From contig CACYWL010000019.1 in NCBI GenBank assembly GCA_902778055.1, forward strand, positions 1 through 62,192: a stretch of DNA of 62,192 nucleotides, given 5' to 3'. The position numbers and the translations under genes were made by a program. This DNA is from an uncultured Eubacteriales bacterium (lineage in GTDB: Bacteria; Bacillota; Clostridia; Christensenellales; Aristaeellaceae). The notes beneath the pieces were generated by a model that saw nothing but the letters and a program-made list of their open reading frames with translations, was not told the DNA's origin and did no database searches. Positions 37,661-46,145 of this stretch are shown piece after piece; the first letter of the stretch is position 1, and every line of letters begins with the position of its first letter.

Positions 37661-39784
37661 TCAGGTTTCCGGCCGGCCGTTCAGGATCCGCTGCAGGACC
37701 GTTTCCGGCTCCGTCTCCCGGGATTCCGGTTTCGCCGGAGTTCCCGCGTATTCCGCGGCGCCCTCCCCCTGCCGCAGAATTTCCTGCAGCACGGTTTCCG
37801 GCTCCGCCGCCGGGGCGTCCGTGTTTTCGGGCTCCGGGCTCCCCTGCCGCAGGATTTCCTGCAGCACGGTTTCCGGCGCGTCCGCCTCATCCCCGGCCGC
37901 TTCCATCGGATCCGCTTCCGTTCCGTCCTCCTCCCGGGTACCGGGATCGGCCGCGCCCATCCGCCAGACGAAGTAATCCTTTACGTTGCCGAACCCCATC
38001 ATGGTCACACAGGCGCCTTCGACGTCGAAGCAGCGGTAGCTTTCCTCATGGGCCTCGAGGATGATTTCCGCGTCCGCCGGGTCAACGCCCAGAATGCATA
38101 CGCCGACGCCGCCGTCCGTGGGGCTGGCGCCGGAAATCCGGCGGTCCGCCGTTCCTTCGATCAGGCTCTGAAAACGCCAGTAGGTATAGGGGTTTGCGCC
38201 GCAGTGAAGCATCAGCGGATGATCCAGATACCTGGCCAGGGCCGGCAGCTGCTCCTCCGTGTAGCCGTAATCCCGCAGCGTTCCCATAAACATCATGGCA
38301 TGGGTTCCGGGATGATGGATCACCATCACATCCCCGACCTGCATGGTCCGGGCCGCTTCCCTCCAGTCCTCCGGCAACGGATGCACGTCGTCGCAGTAGA
38401 TATGCTGTCCGGCCCGGCAGTATTCCTCCGCCCGGCGGCCCACCACCGTCCCTTTCAGTTCCCTTCCCGCCAGATGGTATACGCTCTTGACAAAGCCGAT
38501 GCAGTCAAAGCCGTACAGATAAACCGTCCCCTGCTGATAGAACACCGGCGAGGACTGCCAGGCCTCCCGGGTCGTATAGTCGGGAAAGCGCTCCGTCATG
38601 ATGCTGTAGCTTCTTCCGCCCCAGAAGTAGGGCACGCCCAGCGGGAAAAGGCTCCGGATTTCCGCTCCGGTCAGCAGATTGTACCTGGCCTGGAAGGGGT
38701 TTCCCTCCTCCACCATCGCAAAGGCCTGGTCCAGCAGCGCGTTCCGCCGGATCCGTCCGCCGCTCAGATCCGTGTTCTGCAGGCGGGCGGTCAGCGTCTC
38801 CCCCGTCAGGATCTCCATCTCGCTCCGCAGCAGATACCCTGCCTGCTGCTTCCAGACCGCTCCGGCCCAGCTGCCGTAAGCGGTGTAGACATAGACCCGC
38901 TCCTCCGGCTCCAGCCGGATCGTCTCCCCGCCCGGAAGATGCATTTCCGCGCCCCGGGGACCGATCACCGCGTTGGCGTACAGGTTTTCCCAGGTATCCG
39001 TCCTTTTCTTTCCCTTCACCTTCGGCAGGGAAAAGAAATCCCGGTCTTCCCCGATTCGGCTGTTCAGAACGGCAACCCGGTCCTTCGCGACGTACCGGGT
39101 CTCCCCGTCCGTCTCCAAAGCGTAATAGTTGCCGCAGGTTCCCTGCGAGATATACAGCTGCTCCGGCTGCAGCGTTCCCATCCGGTGCGCGCCCTCCAGG
39201 GGCAGATCCAGAATTTCCGTTCCCTCCGCGCCGCAGAGGGTCACCGGCCGGATCGGCTTGGGGGTAAAAACAGCGTCCTTCACCCAGCTGGCAAAGATGT
39301 ATCCCTCGGTGCCGTCCGCCGCGGCCACCCGGAGAAAGCCCTTGATATGCCCGGTCACGGTCAGCAGCTCCCGCGGCTGGGCAGCATAGACGGTGGGGGC
39401 CTCATACACCGGCAGGGACCGGACTTCGATCCTCTTTTCCCCGTAAACATACCGCTCAGGATCCTTTTCCCATTCGGGCACGGGCAGCATGCGGGACCAG
39501 TTCACATATCCGGTGATTCCCCTGGGCGAAGTATATTCCGCCCATGTATCATCCAGAGTCTTCATCGTCAGCACCGTATAGGCCGGCATTGAGTCCACGT
39601 ACTCCGTGGTCTTCACCATGGCCGGACGGAGAAAAACCGTGTTCTCAAAGTAGCCCGTGATCTCCGTCCCCGCCTTTTCCGCCCCTGCGGAACCGGAAAG
39701 CATGAAAAAAAGAAGCGCAAGCAGGCCGAACCATGCGGCCCGGACACATCTTTCCGGCTCCGACCTCATTTGTTCTGCGGCCAT
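37661..39784 (-). CDS. Secreted SH3-domain/NlpC-P60-type protein with triplicated C-terminal motif
   Basis: This 707-residue protein has a signal peptide (to about residue 35, SGSAGA), several bacterial SH3-like modules (TVLTMKTLDDTWAEY-type, LLTVTGHIKGFLRVAA and others, about 40-330), and a papain-like part with the nucleophile region YGFDCIGFVKSVY and a later His in PGTHAMMFMG. This fits NlpC/P60-type peptidoglycan hydrolases. The tail has three copies of PETVLQEILRQG (residues 637-648, 662-673 and 693-704, the last changed to PETVLQRILNG), joined by acidic, Pro/Ala-rich linkers. The start is uncertain; I use ATG 39784, and an ATG at 39823 in frame is possible. It acts on the cell wall; the role of the repeats is unknown. 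Confidence 0.83.
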   Translation of the reverse strand: MAAEQMRSEPERCVRAAWFGLLALLFFMLSGSAGAEKAGTEITGYFENTVFLRPAMVKTTEYVDSMPAYTVLTMKTLDDTWAEYTSPRGITGYVNWSRMLPVPEWEKDPERYVYGEKRIEVRSLPVYEAPTVYAAQPRELLTVTGHIKGFLRVAAADGTEGYIFASWVKDAVFTPKPIRPVTLCGAEGTEILDLPLEGAHRMGTLQPEQLYISQGTCGNYYALETDGETRYVAKDRVAVLNSRIGEDRDFFSLPKVKGKKRTDTWENLYANAVIGPRGAEMHLPGGETIRLEPEERVYVYTAYGSWAGAVWKQQAGYLLRSEMEILTGETLTARLQNTDLSGGRIRRNALLDQAFAMVEEGNPFQARYNLLTGAEIRSLFPLGVPYFWGGRSYSIMTERFPDYTTREAWQSSPVFYQQGTVYLYGFDCIGFVKSVYHLAGRELKGTVVGRRAEEYCRAGQHIYCDDVHPLPEDWREAARTMQVGDVMVIHHPGTHAMMFMGTLRDYGYTEEQLPALARYLDHPLMLHCGANPYTYWRFQSLIEGTADRRISGASPTDGGVGVCILGVDPADAEIILEAHEESYRCFDVEGACVTMMGFGNVKDYFVWRMGAADPGTREEDGTEADPMEAAGDEADAPETVLQEILRQGSPEPENTDAPAAEPETVLQEILRQGEGAAEYAGTPAKPESRETEPETVLQRILNGRPET
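37664..37876 (-). repeat. Three copies of a PETVLQEILRQG-coding repeat
   Basis: This is the part of the NlpC-type gene that codes for three copies of a 12-residue motif with spacers of 13 and 19 residues. Confidence 0.85.
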
Positions 39785-39923
39785 CACGCAAGCACCCTTT
39801 CTTTTTTTCTTCCCGGAAATCATACTCCTTTTTCACCTATATTGCAAAAAAAGTTTATGCTCCGCCCGGCCGGAGATCTGTTCTTTCTTCCTGCGGCCGC
39901 CCCGCGGATTCGGGGCGGAGAGC

Positions 39924-39950
39924 AAAAAAAGAGGGCCGCTTTCGCGGCCC
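39924..39950 (-). terminator. Intrinsic terminator of hpf
   Basis: A perfect GGGCCGC/GCGGCCC stem (39933-39950) is followed on the minus strand by CTC and seven T, 86 bases past the hpf stop. Confidence 0.82.
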
Positions 39951-40036
39951 AGGGGAAAGAGGGGCGCTCCTCCACGGAGGAGTTCATCCCCGGGGGGATG
40001 GGGGGAGGCGCATCCGCCTCCCCCGCGGAATATCGC

Positions 40037-40570
40037 TCAGGCTTCGGGCTCCAGCAGACCAAGGTTGCCGTCCTTCCGGAGATAGAGCACGTTGGTCCGC
40101 TCCGTATCAATATTGACAAAGACGAAGAAGTTGTGTCCCAGCAGCTCCATTTCGATGATCGCGTCCTCGACGCTCATGGGCCGGACCGGGAAAGTCTTCC
40201 TCCGGACGACCTTCCGGTCTTCTTCTTCCTTTTCCTCTTCATAATACTCAGGCACTTCGGTGAAGGCATCCTCCCGCAGGCGCTTGGCCAGCTTGGTCCG
40301 GTGCTTCCGGATCTGCCTCTCCATCTTGGCCAGCGCCTGATCGATGGCTACAAACAGGTTCTGATCCAGCGCCTCGCTGCGGAGGATGACGTTGTTTCCC
40401 ATCGGAACGGTGATTTCCACCACCCGGTCGTCATTCTTTTCCTTCCGCATGCGAACCTGCATCTCCGTGTCCGACAGCAGGTACCGGCTCATGGTCTGGG
40501 TCTTTTTCTCAATCCTCTGGGTAATCCCGGGGGTTACGGACATATTCCGCGCGTTAATGGTCAGTTTCAT
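40037..40570 (-). CDS. hpf: Ribosome hibernation promoting factor, long form
   Basis: This 177-residue protein has the ribosome-binding N-terminal domain (MKLTINARNMSVTPGI to about residue 100, with AIDQALAKMERQIRKHRTKL), a charged linker, and the C-terminal dimerisation domain of long HPF (FPVRPMSVEDAIIEMELLGHNFFVFVN). It makes 100S ribosome dimers in slow-growing cells. ATG follows AAAGGAG. The gene is flanked by terminators on both sides and so has its own transcript; a sigma-H-like promoter lies 130-160 bases upstream. Confidence 0.96.
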   Translation of the reverse strand: MKLTINARNMSVTPGITQRIEKKTQTMSRYLLSDTEMQVRMRKEKNDDRVVEITVPMGNNVILRSEALDQNLFVAIDQALAKMERQIRKHRTKLAKRLREDAFTEVPEYYEEEKEEEDRKVVRRKTFPVRPMSVEDAIIEMELLGHNFFVFVNIDTERTNVLYLRKDGNLGLLEPEA

Positions 40571-40701
40571 AAAATCGGGAAGCTCCTTTCAAATTCAGTT
40601 TTCCGGAGGTCAAAATGCCGGGACTCCTTGCTTTTTTCAGGCTCCCGGTCTCCTTTTCCGTTCCATGGGCACCACGCCCTTTCGTTTTCTTTTCACATGG
40701 A

Positions 40702-40731
40702 ATATTCGGTACGCATTTATCCGTTTCCTGC
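40702..40731 (-). promoter_or_regulatory. Sigma-H-like promoter upstream of hpf
   Basis: On the minus strand GCAGGAAAC (40723-40731), 12 bases, then ACCGAATAT (40702-40710) match the Bacillus sigma-H consensus RnAGGAwWW-n11/12-RnnGAATWW at all but one position. In B. subtilis the orthologue yvyD is in the sigma-H regulon, which supports the call. I see no good sigma-A promoter here. Confidence 0.6.
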
Positions 40732-40751
40732 ATGCCGCAAAAATTTTTTCA

Positions 40752-40782
40752 AAAAAAGACGGTTCCCGGCCCGGAACCGCCC
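40752..40782 (-). terminator. Intrinsic terminator of the ArsC-like gene
   Basis: A GGCGGTTCC...GGAACCGTC stem (40759-40782) is followed on the minus strand by seven T (40752-40758). Confidence 0.82.
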
Positions 40783-40804
40783 TGTGCGCTTTTTGCTTTC
40801 CCGC

Positions 40805-41149
40805 TTATTCCCCGATCCACTGCTCCCAGACTTCCGGACAGTATCCCGCCGTCATCCGGCTTCCGTTCCGGACGATGGGCGTCCGAAGCAGCCAGGGAGC
40901 TTCCTGCACCGCGGGGATCACCAGGCTCTCCTGCAGGTAGTAGCAGGCCGGATGCTCCCGAACCTTTTTGTCCTCCCGGTCCATCAGCCTGTCCAGGCCG
41001 ATCTGCTGGATCATCAGCCGGACCTCTCTTTCGCCCAGCGGATGCTTTTTCAGATCCAGCATCTGAACCGGAATCCGCCGCTCCTTGAAAAAGCGCTCCG
41101 CCTTCTGGGTGTCAAAGTTCTTTTTTCCGCAGTAGATCTGAATATTCAT
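40805..41149 (-). CDS. ArsC/Spx-family thioredoxin-fold protein with altered active site
   Basis: This 114-residue protein has the ArsC/YffB/Spx fold: MNIQIYCGKKNFDTQKAERFFKE at the start, LDLKKHPLGEREV, and RTPIVRNGSRMTAGYCPEVW with the family's R-P-v motif. In the clostridial relatives I remember, the catalytic Cys comes right after a KK pair. Here that position is Asn11, and the only nearby Cys is Cys7, before the GKK. It may thus use Cys7 or have lost redox chemistry. ATG follows GGGAGGAGAATGAC. It lies just after dnaI in the same direction and before a terminator, so it may end the long unit that starts at 53.9 kb. Confidence 0.8.
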   Translation of the reverse strand: MNIQIYCGKKNFDTQKAERFFKERRIPVQMLDLKKHPLGEREVRLMIQQIGLDRLMDREDKKVREHPACYYLQESLVIPAVQEAPWLLRTPIVRNGSRMTAGYCPEVWEQWIGE

Positions 41150-41200
41150 GTCATTCTCCTCCCGGTTCGCGCCCTCTTCCGTTCCCGCCGGTCCGCCGGT

Positions 41201-42169
41201 CTATTTCCGTCCGGTCCGGACGTCGCTTCCCCGCAGCACCAGAAACTGGACGTTCCTTTTGTCGGTCAGTCTGGAGGCGATGCGCTCGGTATATCTTGTC
41301 CGGAGCTCCTCCTGGTTCAGGTTGGTGCTGATCACCGTCGGCAGGTTGCGCCGCTGCCGCTCGTTGATCAGGTTGAAGAGCTGCTCTATGGTCACGTTCT
41401 GGAGAAGCGGCTCGCTGCCCAGATCGTCCAGCATCAGCACCGGAGTTCCGATCAGCTCCTCGAGGCGGTCATCGTTCTCAAAATAGCTTTTCCGCGCGGT
41501 CTCCAGAAAACTGTACGCGGAAATCAGCAGCACCTGCTGGCCCCGGGTGATCAGCCGGGCGGCCATGGCATGCAGCAGGAAGGTCTTCCCCAGCCCGCTC
41601 TTTCCGGACAGAACCAGATCCCGGGGCTGCTGGGCGGGGCAGGTGTCGGCCCAGGTCTCGCAGGTCTTCCGGATGATGCGCATCACTTCCCGCTGGGAAA
41701 ACTCTGCTCCCGGCAGCTTCTCCGCGGAAAAAAGGCTCTCGTTGAAGCTTTCAAAGGTTTCCCGGCCGTCCTCCGGCAGCCCGATGGCCCGGCGCAGCTT
41801 TGCCTGATATCTTTCCGTTATGCAGGTGCATCTTTCCCGCACCTGCTCCCCGGTATAGCCTGTGTCCCGGCAGATCGGGCAGGTGTAAACCGGAGCCAGG
41901 TAATTCTCCGGATATCCCTTTTCGCGCAGGGAATCCCGGATTTTACCGGAAACCTCCTCCATCCGCTCCGGCAGATCCTCCGGCGCGGTCTCACCCCGAA
42001 GGATTCCGCGCATGGTCTCCTGGATCAGGTCTTCCCGTTTTTCCATCAGTGCCGCGATCTCCGGATGTTTTTCCCGGATTTCCTGCCGCCGGGAAGCCTC
42101 CGTCTCCTCGTTCCGGCGCTGCTGCTCCTCAAGATCCAGAAACACTTCCTTCAGCAAATCCTCTCTCAT
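41201..42169 (-). CDS. dnaI: DnaI/DnaC-like helicase loader ATPase
   Basis: This 322-residue protein has an N-terminal helical region, a Cys4 zinc site (C97, C100, C114, C116 in YTCPICRDTGY and RCTCI) and an AAA+ domain with Walker A SGKSGLGKT (188-196), Walker B VLMLDDLG (244-251), sensor I TVISTNLNQEE and the Arg-finger/box VII region TERIASRL. This is the layout of DnaI and of IstB-type loaders that place DnaB helicase on DNA at the origin. The start is ATG 42169 (MREDLLKEVF); the longer frame runs into dnaD. It lies 20 bases after dnaD, its usual partner in Clostridia. Confidence 0.93.
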   Translation of the reverse strand: MREDLLKEVFLDLEEQQRRNEETEASRRQEIREKHPEIAALMEKREDLIQETMRGILRGETAPEDLPERMEEVSGKIRDSLREKGYPENYLAPVYTCPICRDTGYTGEQVRERCTCITERYQAKLRRAIGLPEDGRETFESFNESLFSAEKLPGAEFSQREVMRIIRKTCETWADTCPAQQPRDLVLSGKSGLGKTFLLHAMAARLITRGQQVLLISAYSFLETARKSYFENDDRLEELIGTPVLMLDDLGSEPLLQNVTIEQLFNLINERQRRNLPTVISTNLNQEELRTRYTERIASRLTDKRNVQFLVLRGSDVRTGRK

Positions 42170-42189
42170 GGATCTGTCCTCCCGCCCTT

Positions 42190-43680
42190 TCAGTCTGCTC
42201 CGCCGTCTTTTCCTTCGGATGCCATCAGGCGCTTCATCATCTCGTCGACGCTCTCTTCCCCGCCGCTGTAGTCCCGCTGGCTGTACTGCTGGGCCAGCAC
42301 CTGTTTCGCAGGCTTCGCGGCCGTCTGGGCGGAGCCGCGCTCCTTCCATTCCTGCCGGGCCCGAAGCATCTGCTCCTTCGTGCGTACCCCCTGCTGCGCA
42401 TAGGTCCTCAGCACCTTGTCCAGGTAGTACATCGGCCGCTCCATACCCGTGGCGGCCTCCGCCGCGCAGAGAATCAGCTCCGGCTCAAACCCAAGCTCTC
42501 CCTCCCAGGCGGTCAGCATCTCCCGGTTTTTGGTCCCGTTGAGGGAGCTGAGCCCCCACATCTTCCGCAGTGCACTGAGCAGCTCTCCCTGGGCCCGGAA
42601 CTGCCGGATATATTCCTCCGCCTCCTCGGGCGTACGGATGCCCTTCCTGTTCCAGGAATCGAGAAGCTTTCCCACATCCTCGACGGTTCCGTCCGACCGG
42701 CCGCATTCCCTGGCCGCCAGCAGGATCATTTTCTCCGGATAGGCCTCCCGGATCCGCTGATACCAGTCCAGGTTTTCATCGTTGACGACGCCGCGGCTGC
42801 CCAGAGTCTGCAGGATTTTCTTCAGGCCGCTCCCCTCCTGCCGGGCATGCAGCACGTTCTCCGCTTCAATCCTGCCGCCCGGGGCTGTCCGCGCGTGAAT
42901 ATTCCCCAGAATGCCGTCCAGATAGCCCATGGAGGGGTCTCCCTTCGCGGTTTCCGCGCAGGCCTCCAGAATGGCCTCCTGCGTAAAGCCCCATTCCCGG
43001 GTCCATTTGCGGTAAAGGTTTAGCTGATCCTCCGAGGGCAGATTGCGCTTTCCCAGGCGTTTCAGCACGGCGCGGGTTCCCTGGTAGACCGCCTGATCCC
43101 GGGAGAGGAATTCCTCCGCTTCCTCCACGGTCCGGACTCCCTCCTGGGCCATCTGGATGGCCGCCTTCTCCGCGCTCCGGATGGTAAAGTCCTTTCCCTT
43201 CAGTCTTTCCATATGCTTCAGCAGCATCAGCACGGCTTCCGGGGGCAGCTTCAGGTCCTCGACCCATTCATAGCAGGTCCTGATCTCGCTCCCGTGCAGT
43301 CTTCTTCCGTGGTCGAAGACCCCGTATATGCTGTCCACAAAGGCCTCGTACTCCGGATCCAGGCGGGTTTCAGACCCGCTCATCATTCTCTGGCGCAGGC
43401 TGATGTACTGAAAGGCCGGCGGATCGTCGCTGACGCGGCGGACCAGTCCCTTGCGTTCCCAGTAGCGGTAGGCCTTCAGGATTCCTTCCTCGGTCATCTC
43501 GAGGTCGCGGCTCATCTGCTCCAGGCTCATCTCCGCCTCCGGATGGTAGCAGCGCATCAGTCCGTACAGATAGACGCGGACATCGTCTCCCCTGGCCGCG
43601 GGCAGAAACTCCTGGATGAACTGGTTGTCCACCGGCGTCATGTCAAACAGAGCGTACCGCTCCTCAAAATCAAACAGCAT
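42190..43680 (-). CDS. DnaD-domain replication initiation protein with four tandem repeats
   Basis: This 496-residue protein has an N-terminal winged helix (about 28-100: LYGLMRCYHPEAEMSLEQMSRDL, then YRYWERKGLV) and then four repeats of the DnaD/DnaB_2 module (about 112-192, 204-283, 287-359 and 369-440). Each repeat has a helix pair ending in an ILEACAETA/LLAARECG/ILCAAEAATG-type stretch and YLDGIL/YLDKVL or GVRT-EEAEEF/Y. Most relatives have one (DnaD) or two (DnaB). The protein helps to open the origin and recruit the loader encoded next to it. Its start overlaps by 11 bases the end of the MacB-like gene, so it is tied to the transport cluster. Confidence 0.88.
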   Translation of the reverse strand: MLFDFEERYALFDMTPVDNQFIQEFLPAARGDDVRVYLYGLMRCYHPEAEMSLEQMSRDLEMTEEGILKAYRYWERKGLVRRVSDDPPAFQYISLRQRMMSGSETRLDPEYEAFVDSIYGVFDHGRRLHGSEIRTCYEWVEDLKLPPEAVLMLLKHMERLKGKDFTIRSAEKAAIQMAQEGVRTVEEAEEFLSRDQAVYQGTRAVLKRLGKRNLPSEDQLNLYRKWTREWGFTQEAILEACAETAKGDPSMGYLDGILGNIHARTAPGGRIEAENVLHARQEGSGLKKILQTLGSRGVVNDENLDWYQRIREAYPEKMILLAARECGRSDGTVEDVGKLLDSWNRKGIRTPEEAEEYIRQFRAQGELLSALRKMWGLSSLNGTKNREMLTAWEGELGFEPELILCAAEAATGMERPMYYLDKVLRTYAQQGVRTKEQMLRARQEWKERGSAQTAAKPAKQVLAQQYSQRDYSGGEESVDEMMKRLMASEGKDGGAD

Positions 43681-44800
43681 CGGGCCGTTTTTCCTCCCTT
43701 CTCCCTTTTCCGCGCAGATGATGCAGGATCCGGCTCAGCAGCGTCAGGACCAGTCCCCAGCGCACCGCGCCGCTCCAGAAGCGGATTTCCGCCAGCTCCG
43801 GCGTGCGGAACTGAACGGTCCGTGCCGCGGCGGATGTCAGCTCCCAGAAGCGCTTCACCACGGCCTCCGGGTCTACCAGGGATTCCGGAACCCATTCCGG
43901 AAATACCGTCATCGGCCGGCTTGCCCACCAGACCAGCAGCGCGCACACCGCGACCGGAGCCGCCGCGGCCAGCAGGATCTGCAGCCCCCGGCCGGCCAGC
44001 GTCCCGGCCATCTGCCGGGGATATTTTCTCTTCAGTTTCTCTCTCAGATCCCGGACCCATTTTCTGATCCATTCGCCCGTTTTTCGGAACCAGACCGCAA
44101 GCAGGCGAATGGCCAGAATCAGGACGGCCGCCCCCGGCAGAATGATGCCCCGCATTCTTTCCTTCCCGAGAAAGAAGGCCTGCCCGGCTCCGAAGGCCTC
44201 CCGGGCCGTGGTCTCAAACACGGTGCGCAGGCCTGCTCCCATCCTTCCTCCGGCGGAAAGGATCACCGTCTCCGGCGCGGGTGCGCCCTCCGCATCCAGG
44301 GGGATCCACGCGGCATGTTTTCCTTCTTCTCCGATGCGTCTCCCGTGGGCGGCGATCCCTACGATCTCAAACTCCCTGTCCCCGATCCTGACCCGCTCCC
44401 CGACGGGATCCCGGTCTCCGCCGAAGAGGGCAAATCCCAGCCCCTCATCCAGCACGATCACCCTTTTCCCGGCATCTCCCCGCGTCAGGGGGCGGCCCGT
44501 CCTGAACCTTCTGGGATAGATTTCGAAAAAACCTCCCATCGTCTCATAAAGGGTCACTTCCCCCTCGCTCCGGTTCCCGGCCGTCAGGGAGACTCCGGAG
44601 ACCAGTCCGTGCAGGGATCCGGCCGGGATGCTGCCCTCCCATTTTTTCTCCGTCTCGGACAGCAGCTCCCCGTATTTTGTTCCCTCGCCTCCGGGGAGAA
44701 AAACGTACTGGCTGATCTCCGGCCCGCTGTACAGGCCGATCAGTCCCGCCATCAGCAGCAGGAGCCCGGGAACCGTCAGCCAGCTGATTTTTCTTTTCAT
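43670..44800 (-). CDS. MacB/FtsX-like membrane protein without an ATPase partner
   Basis: This 376-residue protein has one N-terminal TM helix (about 8-25), a large extracellular domain that resembles the MacB periplasmic core (about 30-215, with VSLTAGNRSEGEVTLYETMGGFFEIYPRRFRTGRPLTRGD in outline and KRVIVLDEGLGFALFGGDRDPVGERVRIGDREFEIVGI), and three further TM segments (about 217-238, 273-293 and 345-362). This is the topology of MacB/FtsX proteins. No MacB-type ATPase gene lies nearby. It follows the second HlyD-like gene by seven bases and overlaps dnaD. MacB proteins transmit force to an extracellular adaptor such as the HlyD-like neighbour. Confidence 0.75.
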   Translation of the reverse strand: MKRKISWLTVPGLLLLMAGLIGLYSGPEISQYVFLPGGEGTKYGELLSETEKKWEGSIPAGSLHGLVSGVSLTAGNRSEGEVTLYETMGGFFEIYPRRFRTGRPLTRGDAGKRVIVLDEGLGFALFGGDRDPVGERVRIGDREFEIVGIAAHGRRIGEEGKHAAWIPLDAEGAPAPETVILSAGGRMGAGLRTVFETTAREAFGAGQAFFLGKERMRGIILPGAAVLILAIRLLAVWFRKTGEWIRKWVRDLREKLKRKYPRQMAGTLAGRGLQILLAAAAPVAVCALLVWWASRPMTVFPEWVPESLVDPEAVVKRFWELTSAAARTVQFRTPELAEIRFWSGAVRWGLVLTLLSRILHHLRGKGRREEKRPDAV

Positions 44801-44807
44801 CCTGCCT

Positions 44808-46142
44808 TTATTCCTTCGTGTATTCCATGACCGCGCCGCCCTCGGTCAGCGCCCGGTCCTCCATGTAAAGCACCTTCATCCCGGTCAGATCCTCCGCCAG
44901 AGAGCAGATGCTTCCGCTTTCCGCCAGCACACGGACGTCCGTCTTCCTTACGATCATGCGGCTGCCCGCGAAGGCGGATCTTTCCGTCTCCCCGACGTAG
45001 ACGTACCGGCTGTCCCCGCTGCCGCGAACGGCGGCGGCCGGCACCAGGCAGGTCGCCTCCTGGCTTCGCACAACCAGCTGTGCCTTGATTTCCTTTTTCA
45101 TCAATGCGGAGACGCTTCCCAGCGCGTAGGTCACGTCCTTCGTGATCTCCGCGTCCGCATAGGGACGTCCCTCGGCGTTGAGCCCGGTCTCCGTGACCTT
45201 GACGCTGGGTCTGTCCCAGCTGTCCCCCTCCAGCATCAGGGTCGTCCCTTTCTTCACCTCCTGCTTGACCTCGCTCAGGTCCACCCGGATCACCGGCTGG
45301 CTGCCCTCCGCGGTCATCTTCAGGATCACTGAATTCGCATCCAGGGTGGCTCCCTTTTCCAGGCTGATCTCCGTCACATAGCCCTCTCTGGGCGCCGTGA
45401 TTTTCTCCGCCGTTTTTTCCAGCACCTGCAGCGTCAGAATCTGGTTTTCCAGGTCCGCCGCCTTCCGGGTCTGCTCCTGCTTCTGCTGGATCGCTGTCCA
45501 GGTTTCGTCCGGGATCGCGTAGCGCTCCAGCGCCTTCAGCGCATCAGAGGCTGCTGAAGCCTCCTTCTCCGCCTGCTGCCAGGCCGCATAAAGCTCCTGC
45601 GCTTCCTCTCCGGCTCCCTCGGGCAGATCCTTCCCGTTCCATTCCAGCCCGGCCTGTCTCAGCGCGGTCATCAGGCTGATCCGCGCCTCCTGGGCCCGGC
45701 CGCGGGCTTCATTCTCCCGGTTCCAGGCCTCCTGCCACTTCTCCTCGCTCCGGGTCAGGCGGATTCCGGCCGTCTTCGTTTCCAGCGTCCGCAGCTCCTT
45801 CTGAGCCGTGGCCAGATCCTTTTTCAGACTTTCCAGGGTTTTCTCCCCGTCCGTGACCCTGGTGCTGACCAGCGGATCTCCCGCCTTCACCTTGCTGCCA
45901 GCGGTGACGTGGACCCGGGTCACGGTCAGGGTCATCCCTTCCGGAATGCTGTATGTCAGCTCTTCCTCCTCCGGGAAGACCACCTTGCCGGTCAGGTCAA
46001 TCTCCTGCTCCATTTTTCCCGTCCGGATCTGGGCAAACCGAGCCTTCGGCGTCGTCAGCGTCCTGACCGTCCCAGAAAAGAAAATGCACAGCGCCACCGC
46101 AGCCGCCAGAATCACCATTCCCCGCAGGGCAAATTTCTTCAT
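44808..46142 (-). CDS. HlyD/RND-type adaptor (membrane fusion) protein
   Basis: This 444-residue protein has an N-terminal TM anchor (about 8-26), a split lipoyl-like domain (VVFPEEEELTYSIPEGMTL and KITAPREGYVTEISLEKGATLD), a long coiled-coil hairpin between (about 100-245, with ESLKKDLATAQKELRTLETK), and beta-barrel and membrane-proximal domains after that (to about 444). This is the order of adaptor proteins of MacAB/YknXYZ-type exporters. The MacB-like gene downstream is its natural partner. It lies three bases after the MalG-like permease gene. What it exports is unknown. Confidence 0.87.
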   Translation of the reverse strand: MKKFALRGMVILAAAVALCIFFSGTVRTLTTPKARFAQIRTGKMEQEIDLTGKVVFPEEEELTYSIPEGMTLTVTRVHVTAGSKVKAGDPLVSTRVTDGEKTLESLKKDLATAQKELRTLETKTAGIRLTRSEEKWQEAWNRENEARGRAQEARISLMTALRQAGLEWNGKDLPEGAGEEAQELYAAWQQAEKEASAASDALKALERYAIPDETWTAIQQKQEQTRKAADLENQILTLQVLEKTAEKITAPREGYVTEISLEKGATLDANSVILKMTAEGSQPVIRVDLSEVKQEVKKGTTLMLEGDSWDRPSVKVTETGLNAEGRPYADAEITKDVTYALGSVSALMKKEIKAQLVVRSQEATCLVPAAAVRGSGDSRYVYVGETERSAFAGSRMIVRKTDVRVLAESGSICSLAEDLTGMKVLYMEDRALTEGGAVMEYTKE

Positions 46143-46145
46143 CGT

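Noticed and set aside
39785..39823. Longer start of the NlpC-type gene
   Set aside because: The ATG at 39823 has AAGGAG only one base away, which is too close. It cannot be excluded fully.
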